From an uncultured Bacilli bacterium (lineage in GTDB: Bacteria > Bacillota_I > Bacilli_A > RF39 > UBA660): DNA of 40,151 bases. Where the stretch lies: positions 1-40,151 of the forward strand of contig CAKPCA010000011.1 of the NCBI GenBank assembly GCA_934141145.1, written 5' to 3'. The translations under genes were made by a program, and so were the position numbers. The notes under the pieces were generated by a model. That model saw only the letters and a program-made list of their open reading frames with translations, had not been told where the DNA came from and made no database searches. The number at the start of each line of letters is the position of its first letter. The stretch's first letter is position 1. Below, piece after piece: positions 23,907-30,323 of this stretch.

Positions 23907-24858
23907 TACATAAGTTTTTATATTCAAAAAATATGACATCCTCAAAATTATATTTATTTTTATATATATTATTAAATTTAACTTCACAATTCGTTGTGAG
24001 GTTTTTTAAATACTCAAATTGCTTTATTTCCCCTAAATCAATATAATATTCTTTAGGTTGTATTAAATTCCTTGAAAAATGATATTTTCTAGAACCAAAT
24101 AATCTATTATCAACATCTTTTGTCATATACTTTGTTATATATGCTGTAGTGTTATCTATATCTTTTAAATCAAATACAGATGAGTATCCTTGATTCCAAT
24201 ATCTAACATCATATAATCTTTTTAATTTTTTTGTTTTTTTAACTCTCTTTTCTTGTGGTAATATTATTTTATTATCTGTTATTTCTATATTTGTCATTAA
24301 ATGATAATGTACTGCACCTCGTTTTTGATACTCTGGTACACATACGTATTTAAAATCTTTTTTTAATTTACGAATATTAGATACCCAGTAATTAAACTTT
24401 TTATTTGCTTTCTTTATATCCTTTTCATTTTCTTCAAATGTTAATGTTATAAATGTTTTAAATACTTCTTCATTCGCTTTTACTAATCTCTGTAATTTAA
24501 ACTTTGCTCTTTGTACATTTCTAAACTCAACATAATTCTTCTCCCCTAACCTATTTATGTTGCTCTTTTTTACTAGATCATCTTCATCATCTAGTTTTTC
24601 TAAATTAGACTTTTTTCTCCACGAGTAATTTTTGAAAAAGTATACTTGTACATAATCACCACATTTTATTATTTTAGTATTGTATTTTTCTTTTATATCT
24701 TTTGGAAAATACCAATCGTTATACTTAATTATGAGACTACTATCAAGTAAAGAGCCACCGGGCGTGTCGGCTAAACCGACGTTACGCCTTTCGGTGTCTT
24801 TTTCGCTCAGTACTTCGCGGATAACTCTCTTCTCATTCCAACTTATCGTCATTCCCAT
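23815..24858 (-). CDS. Phage 2 rolling-circle initiator (phiX gpA-like HUH Rep)
   Basis: A 347-residue endonuclease for rolling-circle replication. Motif 1 is FITLTF (136-141), the HUH motif is GAVHYHLMT (H184, H186), and motif 3 is TTAYITKYMTKD with two tyrosines, Y240 and Y244, in the YxxKY arrangement of phiX174 gpA. AAAAGGAAG nine bases before the ATG sets the start inside the ATPase gene. Its own origin-like site lies at codons 36-44. The last 25 residues are read through dif into prophage 1; in the circular form the frame would instead end shortly after dif (about 327 residues). Confidence 0.87.
   Translation of the reverse strand: MGMTISWNEKRVIREVLSEKDTERRNVGLADTPGGSLLDSSLIIKYNDWYFPKDIKEKYNTKIIKCGDYVQVYFFKNYSWRKKSNLEKLDDEDDLVKKSNINRLGEKNYVEFRNVQRAKFKLQRLVKANEEVFKTFITLTFEENEKDIKKANKKFNYWVSNIRKLKKDFKYVCVPEYQKRGAVHYHLMTNIEITDNKIILPQEKRVKKTKKLKRLYDVRYWNQGYSSVFDLKDIDNTTAYITKYMTKDVDNRLFGSRKYHFSRNLIQPKEYYIDLGEIKQFEYLKNLTTNCEVKFNNIYKNKYNFEDVIFFEYKNLCTSLHNNYYTKLLYFSGMVGYCLLYQVNNLR
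23877..23904. other. Intact dif site between the two prophages
   Basis: ATTTCGTATAA + TAATTA + TTATGTAAACT: two 11-bp arms and a 6-bp centre. The right arm equals that of B. subtilis dif as I recall it, and overall 23 of 28 bases agree. It serves as the right end of prophage 1 and the left end of prophage 2. Confidence 0.9.
24730..24788 (-). other. Candidate double-strand origin of prophage 2
   Basis: The nick-like motif is TATGAGACTACTATCAAGTA on the plus strand (24730-24749), which contains ACTTGATA on the minus strand. Eleven bases away is a GC-rich hairpin (24761-24788): GGCGT GTCGG CTAAA CCGAC GTT ACGCC, two 5-bp stems with a 3-base bulge. It lies inside rep, as the phiX174 origin lies inside gene A, and is a sharp GC island in AT-rich DNA. 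Confidence 0.75.
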
Positions 24859-25606
24859 ATTCTATAACTTCCTTTTCAGATAGCTCTAATTTATACTTAT
24901 TAGTTCTAAAATATGTGCGTACAATGTCATAATAGTCCATTTTTAGCCCTGTATAGCAACCTCTATCAAAATCAATAGAGTTATTCCATAAAGCACTTAA
25001 ACACGTTGTATCATAAGCTTTTGATACTCTGGATGAATTAAAAAACTTAACAACTATCTGTGATGGTAAATCACTTGTTTGCTCTTCTTCCGTATCATAG
25101 CGTATTTTATAACACGTTATTCCTAATGGTATAAATGGTATAAATCTTGATAAATGGAAAGTCCATAGTACTTGCCACCTCTCGCATGCTATTATTCGCA
25201 TTTTCTTTATAATTCTACTCATAGACTGACTATCAAAAAATATATCTCTGATTCCACCATGTCTATGTGCTTGCAAAAATGCTGCTATAATATCCGGAAA
25301 TAGTTTATATTCTTCACTATCATAACATAGCTGTATTTCCATTATGAATATACTTGATCCTTTAGGAAATCTATTTGCAAATGTTAAATCGTAAATAGAT
25401 ACTTTATGCGAATAAACTTGCCTTCTTTTATCTAATAAAATTGGATATGATGAATAAATCACATTTTTTATAATAGGTTCATGCTTTATTTTCCTATATA
25501 TTTTATGAAAAATAGTATTAGCCCACTTATATTGACTAATCGCTTCACGTGTTAGATTTAAAGTTTTTCCTTTTCCTGGTACACCATTTACAATTACTAC
25601 ACTCAT
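24833..25606 (-). CDS. Phage 2 Zot-like assembly ATPase
   Basis: 257 residues beginning directly with Walker A: VVIVNGVPGKGKT. The Walker B region is KGSSIFIMEIQLCYD, and the following QAHRHGGIRDIFFDSQSMSRI is characteristic of the Zot/pI family that powers filamentous phage extrusion. A moderately hydrophobic segment (LSRFIPFIPLGITCY) may contact the membrane; no strong C-terminal anchor is seen. It overlaps the gene upstream by ATGA and rep downstream by 26 bases. Despite the family name, nothing here suggests a toxin. Confidence 0.88.
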   Translation of the reverse strand: MSVVIVNGVPGKGKTLNLTREAISQYKWANTIFHKIYRKIKHEPIIKNVIYSSYPILLDKRRQVYSHKVSIYDLTFANRFPKGSSIFIMEIQLCYDSEEYKLFPDIIAAFLQAHRHGGIRDIFFDSQSMSRIIKKMRIIACERWQVLWTFHLSRFIPFIPLGITCYKIRYDTEEEQTSDLPSQIVVKFFNSSRVSKAYDTTCLSALWNNSIDFDRGCYTGLKMDYYDIVRTYFRTNKYKLELSEKEVIEYGNDDKLE

Positions 25607-25797
25607 TTTATAAACCTCTTTATCGTTCTTACTATACTTCTAAACATATCTTTAATAATTCCATAGAAAAATTTAAATGATACATAAAATAATATATTTG
25701 CTAGTAATATAACAACTATCTTTTCATATGATGTAAAACTTGTTAGATCTACTATAAAATTAGTACTTATAAAATTTTCACTTATTGGAATAAACAT
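25603..25797 (-). CDS. Phage 2 small membrane protein (64 residues)
   Basis: One hydrophobic segment (about 26-45) followed by a basic C-terminus (RSIVRTIKRFIK). Its stop overlaps the ATPase ATG. The basic tail next to a membrane span is coat-like. It is a member of a run of four small membrane genes between the adsorption protein and the ATPase. Confidence 0.6.
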   Translation of the reverse strand: MFIPISENFISTNFIVDLTSFTSYEKIVVILLANILFYVSFKFFYGIIKDMFRSIVRTIKRFIK

Positions 25798-25809
25798 ATT
25801 ATCACTTCC

Positions 25810-25965
25810 CTACTGTTTTAGTTTAAATATAAATTTTACAAAAAAGACTAAGAAACAAGCACATAAAATAACAACAACAATTGCGATTCCGTCAACTTTT
25901 ATACCAACTAAATATGTCAAAAAATCTGTTGCTTGTTTTATGATCATACTCATTATCGCTCGCAT
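25810..25965 (-). CDS. Phage 2 small membrane protein (51 residues)
   Basis: MRAIMSMIIKQATDFLTYLVG, then a membrane span (IAIVVVILCACFLVFFVKFIF) and a short basic end (KLKQ). AAGGAG lies 9 bases before the ATG. The layout is that of a minor coat or assembly protein; no family is recognised. Confidence 0.6.
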   Translation of the reverse strand: MRAIMSMIIKQATDFLTYLVGIKVDGIAIVVVILCACFLVFFVKFIFKLKQ

Positions 25966-25967
25966 CT

Positions 25968-26126
25968 CTATCTTCTCCTTCCAAATAGTTTATTAAATAA
26001 GACTATAAAAGGAACAAGTGGTATTGCTATAGTACATATACATGCACCTAAAGTAACTATATAATAGATAAATTCATATTCTTTTGGTAATACACCAACT
26101 ACACTTTTTACCATATCTAATATCAT
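25968..26126 (-). CDS. Phage 2 small membrane protein (52 residues)
   Basis: MILDMVKSVVGVLPKEYEF, then a long hydrophobic segment (YYIVTLGACICTIAIPLVPFIVLF) and a basic tail (NKLFGRRR). AAGGAG lies 9 bases before the ATG, and its stop nearly abuts the next start. It resembles a coat-type protein in layout; the role is inferred from position. Confidence 0.6.
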   Translation of the reverse strand: MILDMVKSVVGVLPKEYEFIYYIVTLGACICTIAIPLVPFIVLFNKLFGRRR

Positions 26127-26142
26127 ATTTTCACACTCCTTT

Positions 26143-26394
26143 TTATAGTCCTATAAGTCTACTTACTAATCTAAAGATAAATTTTATTACAAATATACTT
26201 ACTGCTACTAATAATAACCAATTTAACGGATAAGGAAAAAAGTTCATAATCATTAGTAGATAAGCAAGGACATTTGTCATAATGTTGCCCATAACTGGCA
26301 TTAAAGATATGTAAGTAATTAATAAACCGGCTAAACCTACACCAATAACAAGTCCTAAATTATTAGAAATAAATTCTTTTAACTTATCAAACAT
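26143..26394 (-). CDS. Phage 2 pVI-like membrane protein (83 residues)
   Basis: Two or three hydrophobic segments (about 13-31, 37-52 and 57-72) and a basic C-terminal helix (FIFRLVSRLIGL). It follows the adsorption protein directly, the position held by the 99-residue pVI-like protein in prophage 1, though sequences are not obviously alike. A pIII-anchoring role is plausible. Confidence 0.58.
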   Translation of the reverse strand: MFDKLKEFISNNLGLVIGVGLAGLLITYISLMPVMGNIMTNVLAYLLMIMNFFPYPLNWLLLVAVSIFVIKFIFRLVSRLIGL

Positions 26395-26406
26395 ATTATC
26401 ACTCTC

Positions 26407-27906
26407 CTATTTCATCATTGCAAATAATAGTAAAAATAAAGGTATGACAATTATGTACAAATATATTATTGGTGGTACTTTATTTAAAAATAATTTCATA
26501 TTTTCTTTTAAAAAATCAAAACTATCTTTTAAACTATCAATAAAACTATCTAGCTTACTTTTATAATCAAAATCATTCAAGCTATCTGTATCATTATTTA
26601 TTTTTTTATCTGCTGTGTCGTATGCACCAGGTATATTCTTAATGTTGTAACATTTATCTTTATTATTTTTATCTTTTAAACATATATCTTCATTTATTTT
26701 ATCTAATTTATCATCTATAATTAAATAATTATACAAATCAGAATTATATTTAATAGATCCTGTTCCATACGAAACAGTTACATTCCCGTCATCATCTGTT
26801 GTCTGATTTAAATTTCTATTATAAAATATTAGACCACCTTTAAACTCATCTGTTTCAAGATAATTTTCAAATGACAAATATTCATCAAAATTAGGTGTTA
26901 GATCAAGAGGTGCTGTTACAACATCCATTGTATTTAAATCTGCAAAACCAAAGCTAAATTTTCCTTTTTGTTTAAATTCAAATTTATACTTTTCATCAAC
27001 ACATTCTGCATCAGGTATAACAGTTACATTTCCGTCTTCATCTGTTTCAACACCGGGTTTATATTTAGAACATGTTTTTTCTAATAAATTATATTCCTTA
27101 GGATAAAACAATACCGCATATTTATTATTCATAACAAGTTCCGTTAAATTATCACTAGGTTCAAATTCTTTTTCAACATTATTTATATATATTTTTTCAA
27201 AAGACTTTTCTAGCAATTGGAATCTATCAAAATTTAAAGGTAGAACTCTTTCATACATTTTTGATGTTGTATTATAATTTAAACCATAACTCATAGCATT
27301 TGCAGAATACCCATTAGAAAGATAAAAATAATAAGTCTCATCATTAATTTTTCTTTCAAAACGATGATACATTTTAGAAGAATTATTATTTATTGAATTA
27401 TAATATTTTTCATATACACTATTTTTATTTTTTGAAATTATAATAGGTCTAAAAGTACTATAATAATCATTATCCGTATAAGTTTTTAATACATTTTCTT
27501 TAAACTTATCATATATATCAGATGAAACAGTTTTACCCTCACTAGCATTTTCATTAATAATCATATTATAGTTAATTATTGATGAATTTTTTAATTGTAT
27601 TATCATATATGCGTCATTTTCTTGATCATAAAAATTAATATAATTATTTGCTAATGTAGTTTCATTTTTAAAATTGAAAATTATTGAAGTATTAGGAAAA
27701 TTGAAAGAATAAAATTTTGTGAATTTACTATCTACTATACTTGGACTAGAAAAGCTGCAAGTAGTACCTTTAGCAACGTCCAATATATCATAACCACGAC
27801 TTGTTAAGCAAATAGTATAATCTATTTGTTCATCTGCTTTAACAATATTTTTGCCAATAGTCATTGTACAAACAAAAATTGCTAAACCTATAATTACTTT
27901 TTTCAT
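26407..27906 (-). CDS. Phage 2 pIII-like adsorption protein
   Basis: 499 residues: a signal peptide (1-24, ending VKA), an N-terminal domain about 92% identical to prophage 1 (EQIDYTIC... to VEKEFEP), a diverged middle holding two DxDGNVTV motifs, a charged helical region (DFDYKSKLDSFIDSLKDSFDFLKEN) and a C-terminal membrane segment (PPIIYLYIIVIPLFLLLFAMMK). It is shorter than its counterpart, and its C-terminal part is unrelated. It is probably the host-recognition protein; the conserved domain may bind a shared receptor or pair with shared virion partners. Confidence 0.75.
   Translation of the reverse strand: MKKVIIGLAIFVCTMTIGKNIVKADEQIDYTICLTSRGYDILDVAKGTTCSFSSPSIVDSKFTKFYSFNFPNTSIIFNFKNETTLANNYINFYDQENDAYMIIQLKNSSIINYNMIINENASEGKTVSSDIYDKFKENVLKTYTDNDYYSTFRPIIISKNKNSVYEKYYNSINNNSSKMYHRFERKINDETYYFYLSNGYSANAMSYGLNYNTTSKMYERVLPLNFDRFQLLEKSFEKIYINNVEKEFEPSDNLTELVMNNKYAVLFYPKEYNLLEKTCSKYKPGVETDEDGNVTVIPDAECVDEKYKFEFKQKGKFSFGFADLNTMDVVTAPLDLTPNFDEYLSFENYLETDEFKGGLIFYNRNLNQTTDDDGNVTVSYGTGSIKYNSDLYNYLIIDDKLDKINEDICLKDKNNKDKCYNIKNIPGAYDTADKKINNDTDSLNDFDYKSKLDSFIDSLKDSFDFLKENMKLFLNKVPPIIYLYIIVIPLFLLLFAMMK
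27168..27835. repeat. 668-bp block shared by the two adsorption genes (copy 2)
   Basis: Partner of 21371-22038, identical in length with only scattered substitutions. As a direct repeat about 5.8 kb apart it could also support homologous recombination that swaps the prophage contents. Confidence 0.85.
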
Positions 27907-27924
27907 ATCAATACCTTAGATGAA

Positions 27925-28044
27925 TTACATATTTTCAAATTCATCTTCTTCCCTTTCTTCTTTTACAAGTTGCAAGTAAAGTATTAAAAAAGTAATCATT
28001 ATAATTATTATTTCTAATATAAAAAGTATAAAAAAATTAATCAT
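27925..28044 (-). CDS. Phage 2 39-residue membrane peptide
   Basis: One hydrophobic span (INFFILFILEIIIIMITFLILYLQL), then an acidic tail (KEEREEDEFENM). Its ATG overlaps the upstream stop by 8 bases, suggesting coupling. Size fits pVII/pIX-type minor coat proteins, but the acidic tail is unusual for them. Confidence 0.5.
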   Translation of the reverse strand: MINFFILFILEIIIIMITFLILYLQLVKEEREEDEFENM

Positions 28045-28228
28045 TTAAATTACTTTTATTCCTTTGCATACCAATAAAACTACATATGATTACTACAACT
28101 AATGTAAACATACTTATACCTACCATTAGTAAAAAAACCGGATTATTTGTTAAAGAACTTGTTACAACAGATAATTGTTGTAACAAAAATGACATAATTG
28201 TACTTATTTGATTTAAAAAATCGCTCAT
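28037..28228 (-). CDS. Phage 2 second coat-like protein (63 residues)
   Basis: MSDFLNQISTIMSFLLQQLSVVTSSLTNNPVF, then a membrane span and GMQRNKSNLND. It aligns with the neighbouring major coat protein (M-x-DF...IST...SVTxSLxxN-x-F), so the two look like a tandem duplication. The tail is less basic than in the major coat. I prefer the ATG at 28228 over a TTG at 28297, although the ribosome site is weak. A hairpin separates it from the major coat gene, which could lower its expression. Confidence 0.6.
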   Translation of the reverse strand: MSDFLNQISTIMSFLLQQLSVVTSSLTNNPVFLLMVGISMFTLVVVIICSFIGMQRNKSNLND

Positions 28229-28275
28229 ATACTCACACTCTTCTTTCAAAATTATTTTTTTAAGTCTCTCCCCAC

Positions 28276-28293
28276 AAGGACTTAAAAGTCCTT
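28276..28293 (-). other. Hairpin after the phage 2 major coat gene
   Basis: Palindrome AAGGACTT-AA-AAGTCCTT directly after the coat stop. It occupies the site of the coat terminator in prophage 1 but lacks a T-tract, so it may be an attenuator, a processing site or a transcript stabiliser. Confidence 0.45.
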
Positions 28294-28297
28294 TCAA

Positions 28298-28474
28298 TTA
28301 TCCTTGTCTACCACGTCTTACAAGTGATGCTACTACGCCTATTAGCATTGTAGTAATTAATAATGCTAGTCCGAATGCGAATAGATCATTTGCTAATAAT
28401 GAAGTTGTTACACTTGCTAACATTTTCATTATTTCTGTTACACCAGTAGAAATTGTTGCTGCAAAATCTGCCAT
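28298..28474 (-). CDS. Phage 2 major coat protein (pVIII-like)
   Basis: 58 residues: MADFAATISTGVTEIMKMLASVTTSLLAND, then a membrane span (LFAFGLALLITTMLIGVVASLV) and a basic end (RRGRQG), the standard filamentous-phage coat layout without a signal peptide. GGAGGT eight bases before the ATG is the best ribosome site of the prophage, fitting very high expression. It is short and easily missed by length filters. Confidence 0.82.
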   Translation of the reverse strand: MADFAATISTGVTEIMKMLASVTTSLLANDLFAFGLALLITTMLIGVVASLVRRGRQG

Positions 28475-28531
28475 ATCGACATACCTCCAAGAAAAGATTA
28501 TGGACTTACATAGAATGCTTTTTTTTCTAAA

Positions 28532-28631
28532 GCCACTCGCCGTTATGGCAACATATCAAACAAAAAATTGTTTGATATTTACTTACAAGTATACTTTTAA
28601 ACATTTTTTTAAAATGATTTTCTCGGCATAA
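28532..28631. other. Shared non-coding element of prophage 2 (hairpin plus 15-mer)
   Basis: The 289-base gap between the coat gene and the early genes has a GC-rich patch with GCCA/TGGC ends (28532-28549), a perfect 9-bp hairpin ATCAAACAA/TTGTTTGAT (28555-28576), 40 bases, and ATTTTCTCGGCATAA (28617-28631). Order and 15-mer match prophage 1 at 20026-20123. The rest of the gap (28632-28763) is AT-rich with no ORF. Confidence 0.6.
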
Positions 28632-28763
28632 ACTCAAAAAATAGGTTTAATTGTTTTATGTTCTTTTTGATACAAAATTTTAGTTACAGTATAGGAGTTT
28701 AGTTAAGTAAATAATAAATTTTTTTAGTTATTCCAATTCCTCATTTTTAAAAAAATGTTTATT

Positions 28764-29009
28764 TTATTCTCGCCATGAGTTATAATAGCTAACCCATCGG
28801 TCATTTCTTTTTATATAGACTTCGAATATCTTCCATCTATTAAATAGTAATTGAGCCGAAGTTGCGTTGTAATAAGTTTTATATTTTAATGTATTATCTT
28901 TCATTAGATATATAACTATACACTCGTAACCTCGTTTATATAAGTACTGATAATAATTGCTTATGTCTACTACTCGTCCTTTTTGAAACTTATTTAATAA
29001 GTTTTTCAT
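28764..29009 (-). CDS. Phage 2 early protein (81 residues)
   Basis: A soluble basic protein rich in Tyr and Trp (FQKGRVVDISNYYQYLYKRGYECIVIYLMKDNTLKYKTYYNAT... RWVSYYNSWRE). Its start overlaps the upstream gene by 20 bases, implying coupling. Aromatic and basic residues suggest nucleic-acid contact, but no family is recognised. Confidence 0.55.
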   Translation of the reverse strand: MKNLLNKFQKGRVVDISNYYQYLYKRGYECIVIYLMKDNTLKYKTYYNATSAQLLFNRWKIFEVYIKRNDRWVSYYNSWRE

Positions 29010-29268
29010 TTCCTACTTGCACCAAACGGGCAATCATTTGTCTATTTGAGCCAGGTACATTTTCAATTTTTATATCTACTTCTTTGTCTATGTACGCGCT
29101 TATATTACCTACTGATTCGACTGGGATAAAACACTCTAGTACTGATGATCCACAAAAATTATTTGTTCTTTGCATCTTTATTGAATATGTCATCCTTGCA
29201 TATACGTCGCCAGTATCTTTTTTACTAAATGTATAGACGTTTATTATTCTTGCTTTCTCGTTATTCAT
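28990..29268 (-). CDS. Phage 2 first early protein, possible ssDNA-binding protein
   Basis: 92 residues, beta-rich (ARIINVYTFSKKDTGDVYARMTYSIKMQRTN ... VLECFIPVESVGNISAYIDKEVDIKIENVPGSNRQMIARLVQVG). AAGGAG before the ATG at 29268 sets the start; the frame runs open further upstream, but that would cross the promoter. The first gene after the leftward promoter is where a gene V-like ssDNA-binding protein is needed, and the strand pattern could form an OB-fold. This is inference only. Confidence 0.6.
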   Translation of the reverse strand: MNNEKARIINVYTFSKKDTGDVYARMTYSIKMQRTNNFCGSSVLECFIPVESVGNISAYIDKEVDIKIENVPGSNRQMIARLVQVGNEKLIK

Positions 29269-29295
29269 TTTCTCTGGTCTCCTTTCTTGAAGTTT

Positions 29296-29380
29296 AGATA
29301 TGTCGTAATATTCCACATATCTTATAAAAATTATACTCCGGATATCTCCACATGTCAAGACTATTTTGTGGAATTTTGCG
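29296..29380 (-). promoter_or_regulatory. Leftward promoter and operators of prophage 2
   Basis: The minus-strand promoter is TTGACA (29358-29353), a 17-base spacer, TATAAT (29335-29330). Around it lie an inverted repeat AGATATGT/ACATATCT (29296-29322) and three copies of TCCACA (29312-29317 and 29347-29352 on the plus strand, and the reverse form TGTGGA at 29367-29372). These differ from the CTACA...TGTAG operators of prophage 1. Confidence 0.75.
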
Positions 29381-29402
29381 ACTATATAAATAGGTGATTA
29401 GA

Positions 29403-29639
29403 ATGATTGGAAAAATGATAAAAAAAATGAGATTAGATAATGGATTAAATCAAGAAAAAGTAAGTAAATTAGTAAATATAGGAAGAACAACATTATCAGA
29501 TTATGAGAGAGAAAAAACTGACATAAATTTTGAAACATTAGAAAACATTGCTAAAGTATGCAATTACAAAATAGTTTTTATAAATAAAATTACAAAAGAA
29601 GAATTACAAGTTAAAGATCTAAAAAGAAAGGATCTATAA
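29403..29639 (+). CDS. Phage 2 immunity repressor (XRE HTH)
   Basis: 78 residues with a Cro/C1-type HTH (IKKMRLDNGLNQEKVSKLVNIGRTTLSDYEREKTDINFETLENIAKVCNYKI). AGGTGAT four bases before the ATG at 29403 sets the start. It is divergent from the leftward operon and next to distinct operator-like repeats. Its recognition helix differs from the prophage 1 repressor, so the two prophages should be heteroimmune. Confidence 0.87.
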   Translation: MIGKMIKKMRLDNGLNQEKVSKLVNIGRTTLSDYEREKTDINFETLENIAKVCNYKIVFINKITKEELQVKDLKRKDL

Positions 29640-29641
29640 AT

Positions 29642-29818
29642 ATGAAATATTTATGTCCTAAATGTAAAAATGAGTTAGAAAATATTAAAAAAGATTTAAA
29701 TAATAATAGTCTTGATTATAAATGTAAAAAATGTGGATATCTATATTACTTTAATAAAGATATAAACAAAATGGTAGAACTTATACATATGAATTATATA
29801 TATAAAAAAAGTAAATAA
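29642..29818 (+). CDS. Small zinc-ribbon protein
   Basis: 58 residues with two CxxC pairs (YLCPKCKNEL near residue 5 and YKCKKCGYLYYF near 28), the pattern of a rubredoxin-like zinc ribbon. AAAGGA precedes the ATG, and it begins 2 bases after the repressor stop, so they share a transcript. It may help the repressor or bind nucleic acid. A strong bidirectional terminator follows. Confidence 0.72.
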   Translation: MKYLCPKCKNELENIKKDLNNNSLDYKCKKCGYLYYFNKDINKMVELIHMNYIYKKSK

Positions 29819-29856
29819 AAAAAGACGCTACGTGGGGAGTCCTACGCGTCTTTTTT
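29817..29856. terminator. Bidirectional terminator
   Basis: GACGC / GCGTC stem plus an inner GTGGG/CCTAC-type stem, flanked by A7 and T6. It ends the repressor/zinc-ribbon transcript and the convergent cargo operon. Confidence 0.9.
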
Positions 29857-30115
29857 AAATATTCAATTTTAATTGTTCATTATCTAACTTGTTAAACTCA
29901 TCAAGTTCATTGCTAGCTCTTACGTACGCACTTCTTTTTTTATATATTTCATGTCGTACATATTCTAAATCACTTCTAGTATGTAGAAATTTTTTTGCTA
30001 TTATTTCGTTTTTACCTCGCCAATAAAAATATTCGTTAGTTATGATCTTATTTATATAATCTATCAAAAATAAGTCTTTATGTATGTAATCATATTGTTC
30101 TTTACTTATCTTCAT
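29855..30115 (-). CDS. Prophage 2 cargo protein C (86 residues)
   Basis: A helical, charged protein (MKISKEQYDYIHKDLFLIDYINKIITNEYFYWRGKNEIIAKKFLHTRSDLEYVRHEIYKKRSAYVRASNELDEFNK) of no family that I recognise. GAGGTGG before the ATG at 30115 sets the start. It overlaps the gene upstream by 14 bases. It is the last gene of a three-gene operon placed between the repressor and the right attachment site, a usual spot for accessory genes. Confidence 0.6.
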   Translation of the reverse strand: MKISKEQYDYIHKDLFLIDYINKIITNEYFYWRGKNEIIAKKFLHTRSDLEYVRHEIYKKRSAYVRASNELDEFNKLDNEQLKLNI

Positions 30116-30323
30116 GTTTACCACCTCTATATCCATAAATTTTTATATATTTTTCTCTTGCTTCTTTTGTAGGTTCTTCTATACAGTCAAGCATTTGTGA
30201 AAAAATGCAAATAGAATAATATTCACTTTTATCTTGATTCCAAAATTCATAAATTGGAAATTCTAATTCATTTTCTTTTATTTTTTTCCAATACCAAATG
30301 TCAGTTTTTTTATTTATTTTCAC
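30102..30323 (-). CDS. Prophage 2 cargo protein B (73 residues)
   Basis: A GTG start at 30323 with AGGAAG seven bases upstream; GTGA overlaps the previous stop. Soluble, with aromatic-rich segments (DIWYWKKIKENELEFPIYEFWNQDKSEYYSICIFSQMLDCIEEP) and a basic Gly-rich end. Family unknown. The tight overlaps on both sides support translation of the whole trio. Confidence 0.58.
   Translation of the reverse strand: MKINKKTDIWYWKKIKENELEFPIYEFWNQDKSEYYSICIFSQMLDCIEEPTKEAREKYIKIYGYRGGKHEDK

Noticed and set aside
24833..25606. Zot-like protein as an enterotoxin
   Set aside because: The family name comes from Vibrio cholerae; the sequence shows only the P-loop assembly ATPase of filamentous phages, and no exported toxin peptide can be recognised.
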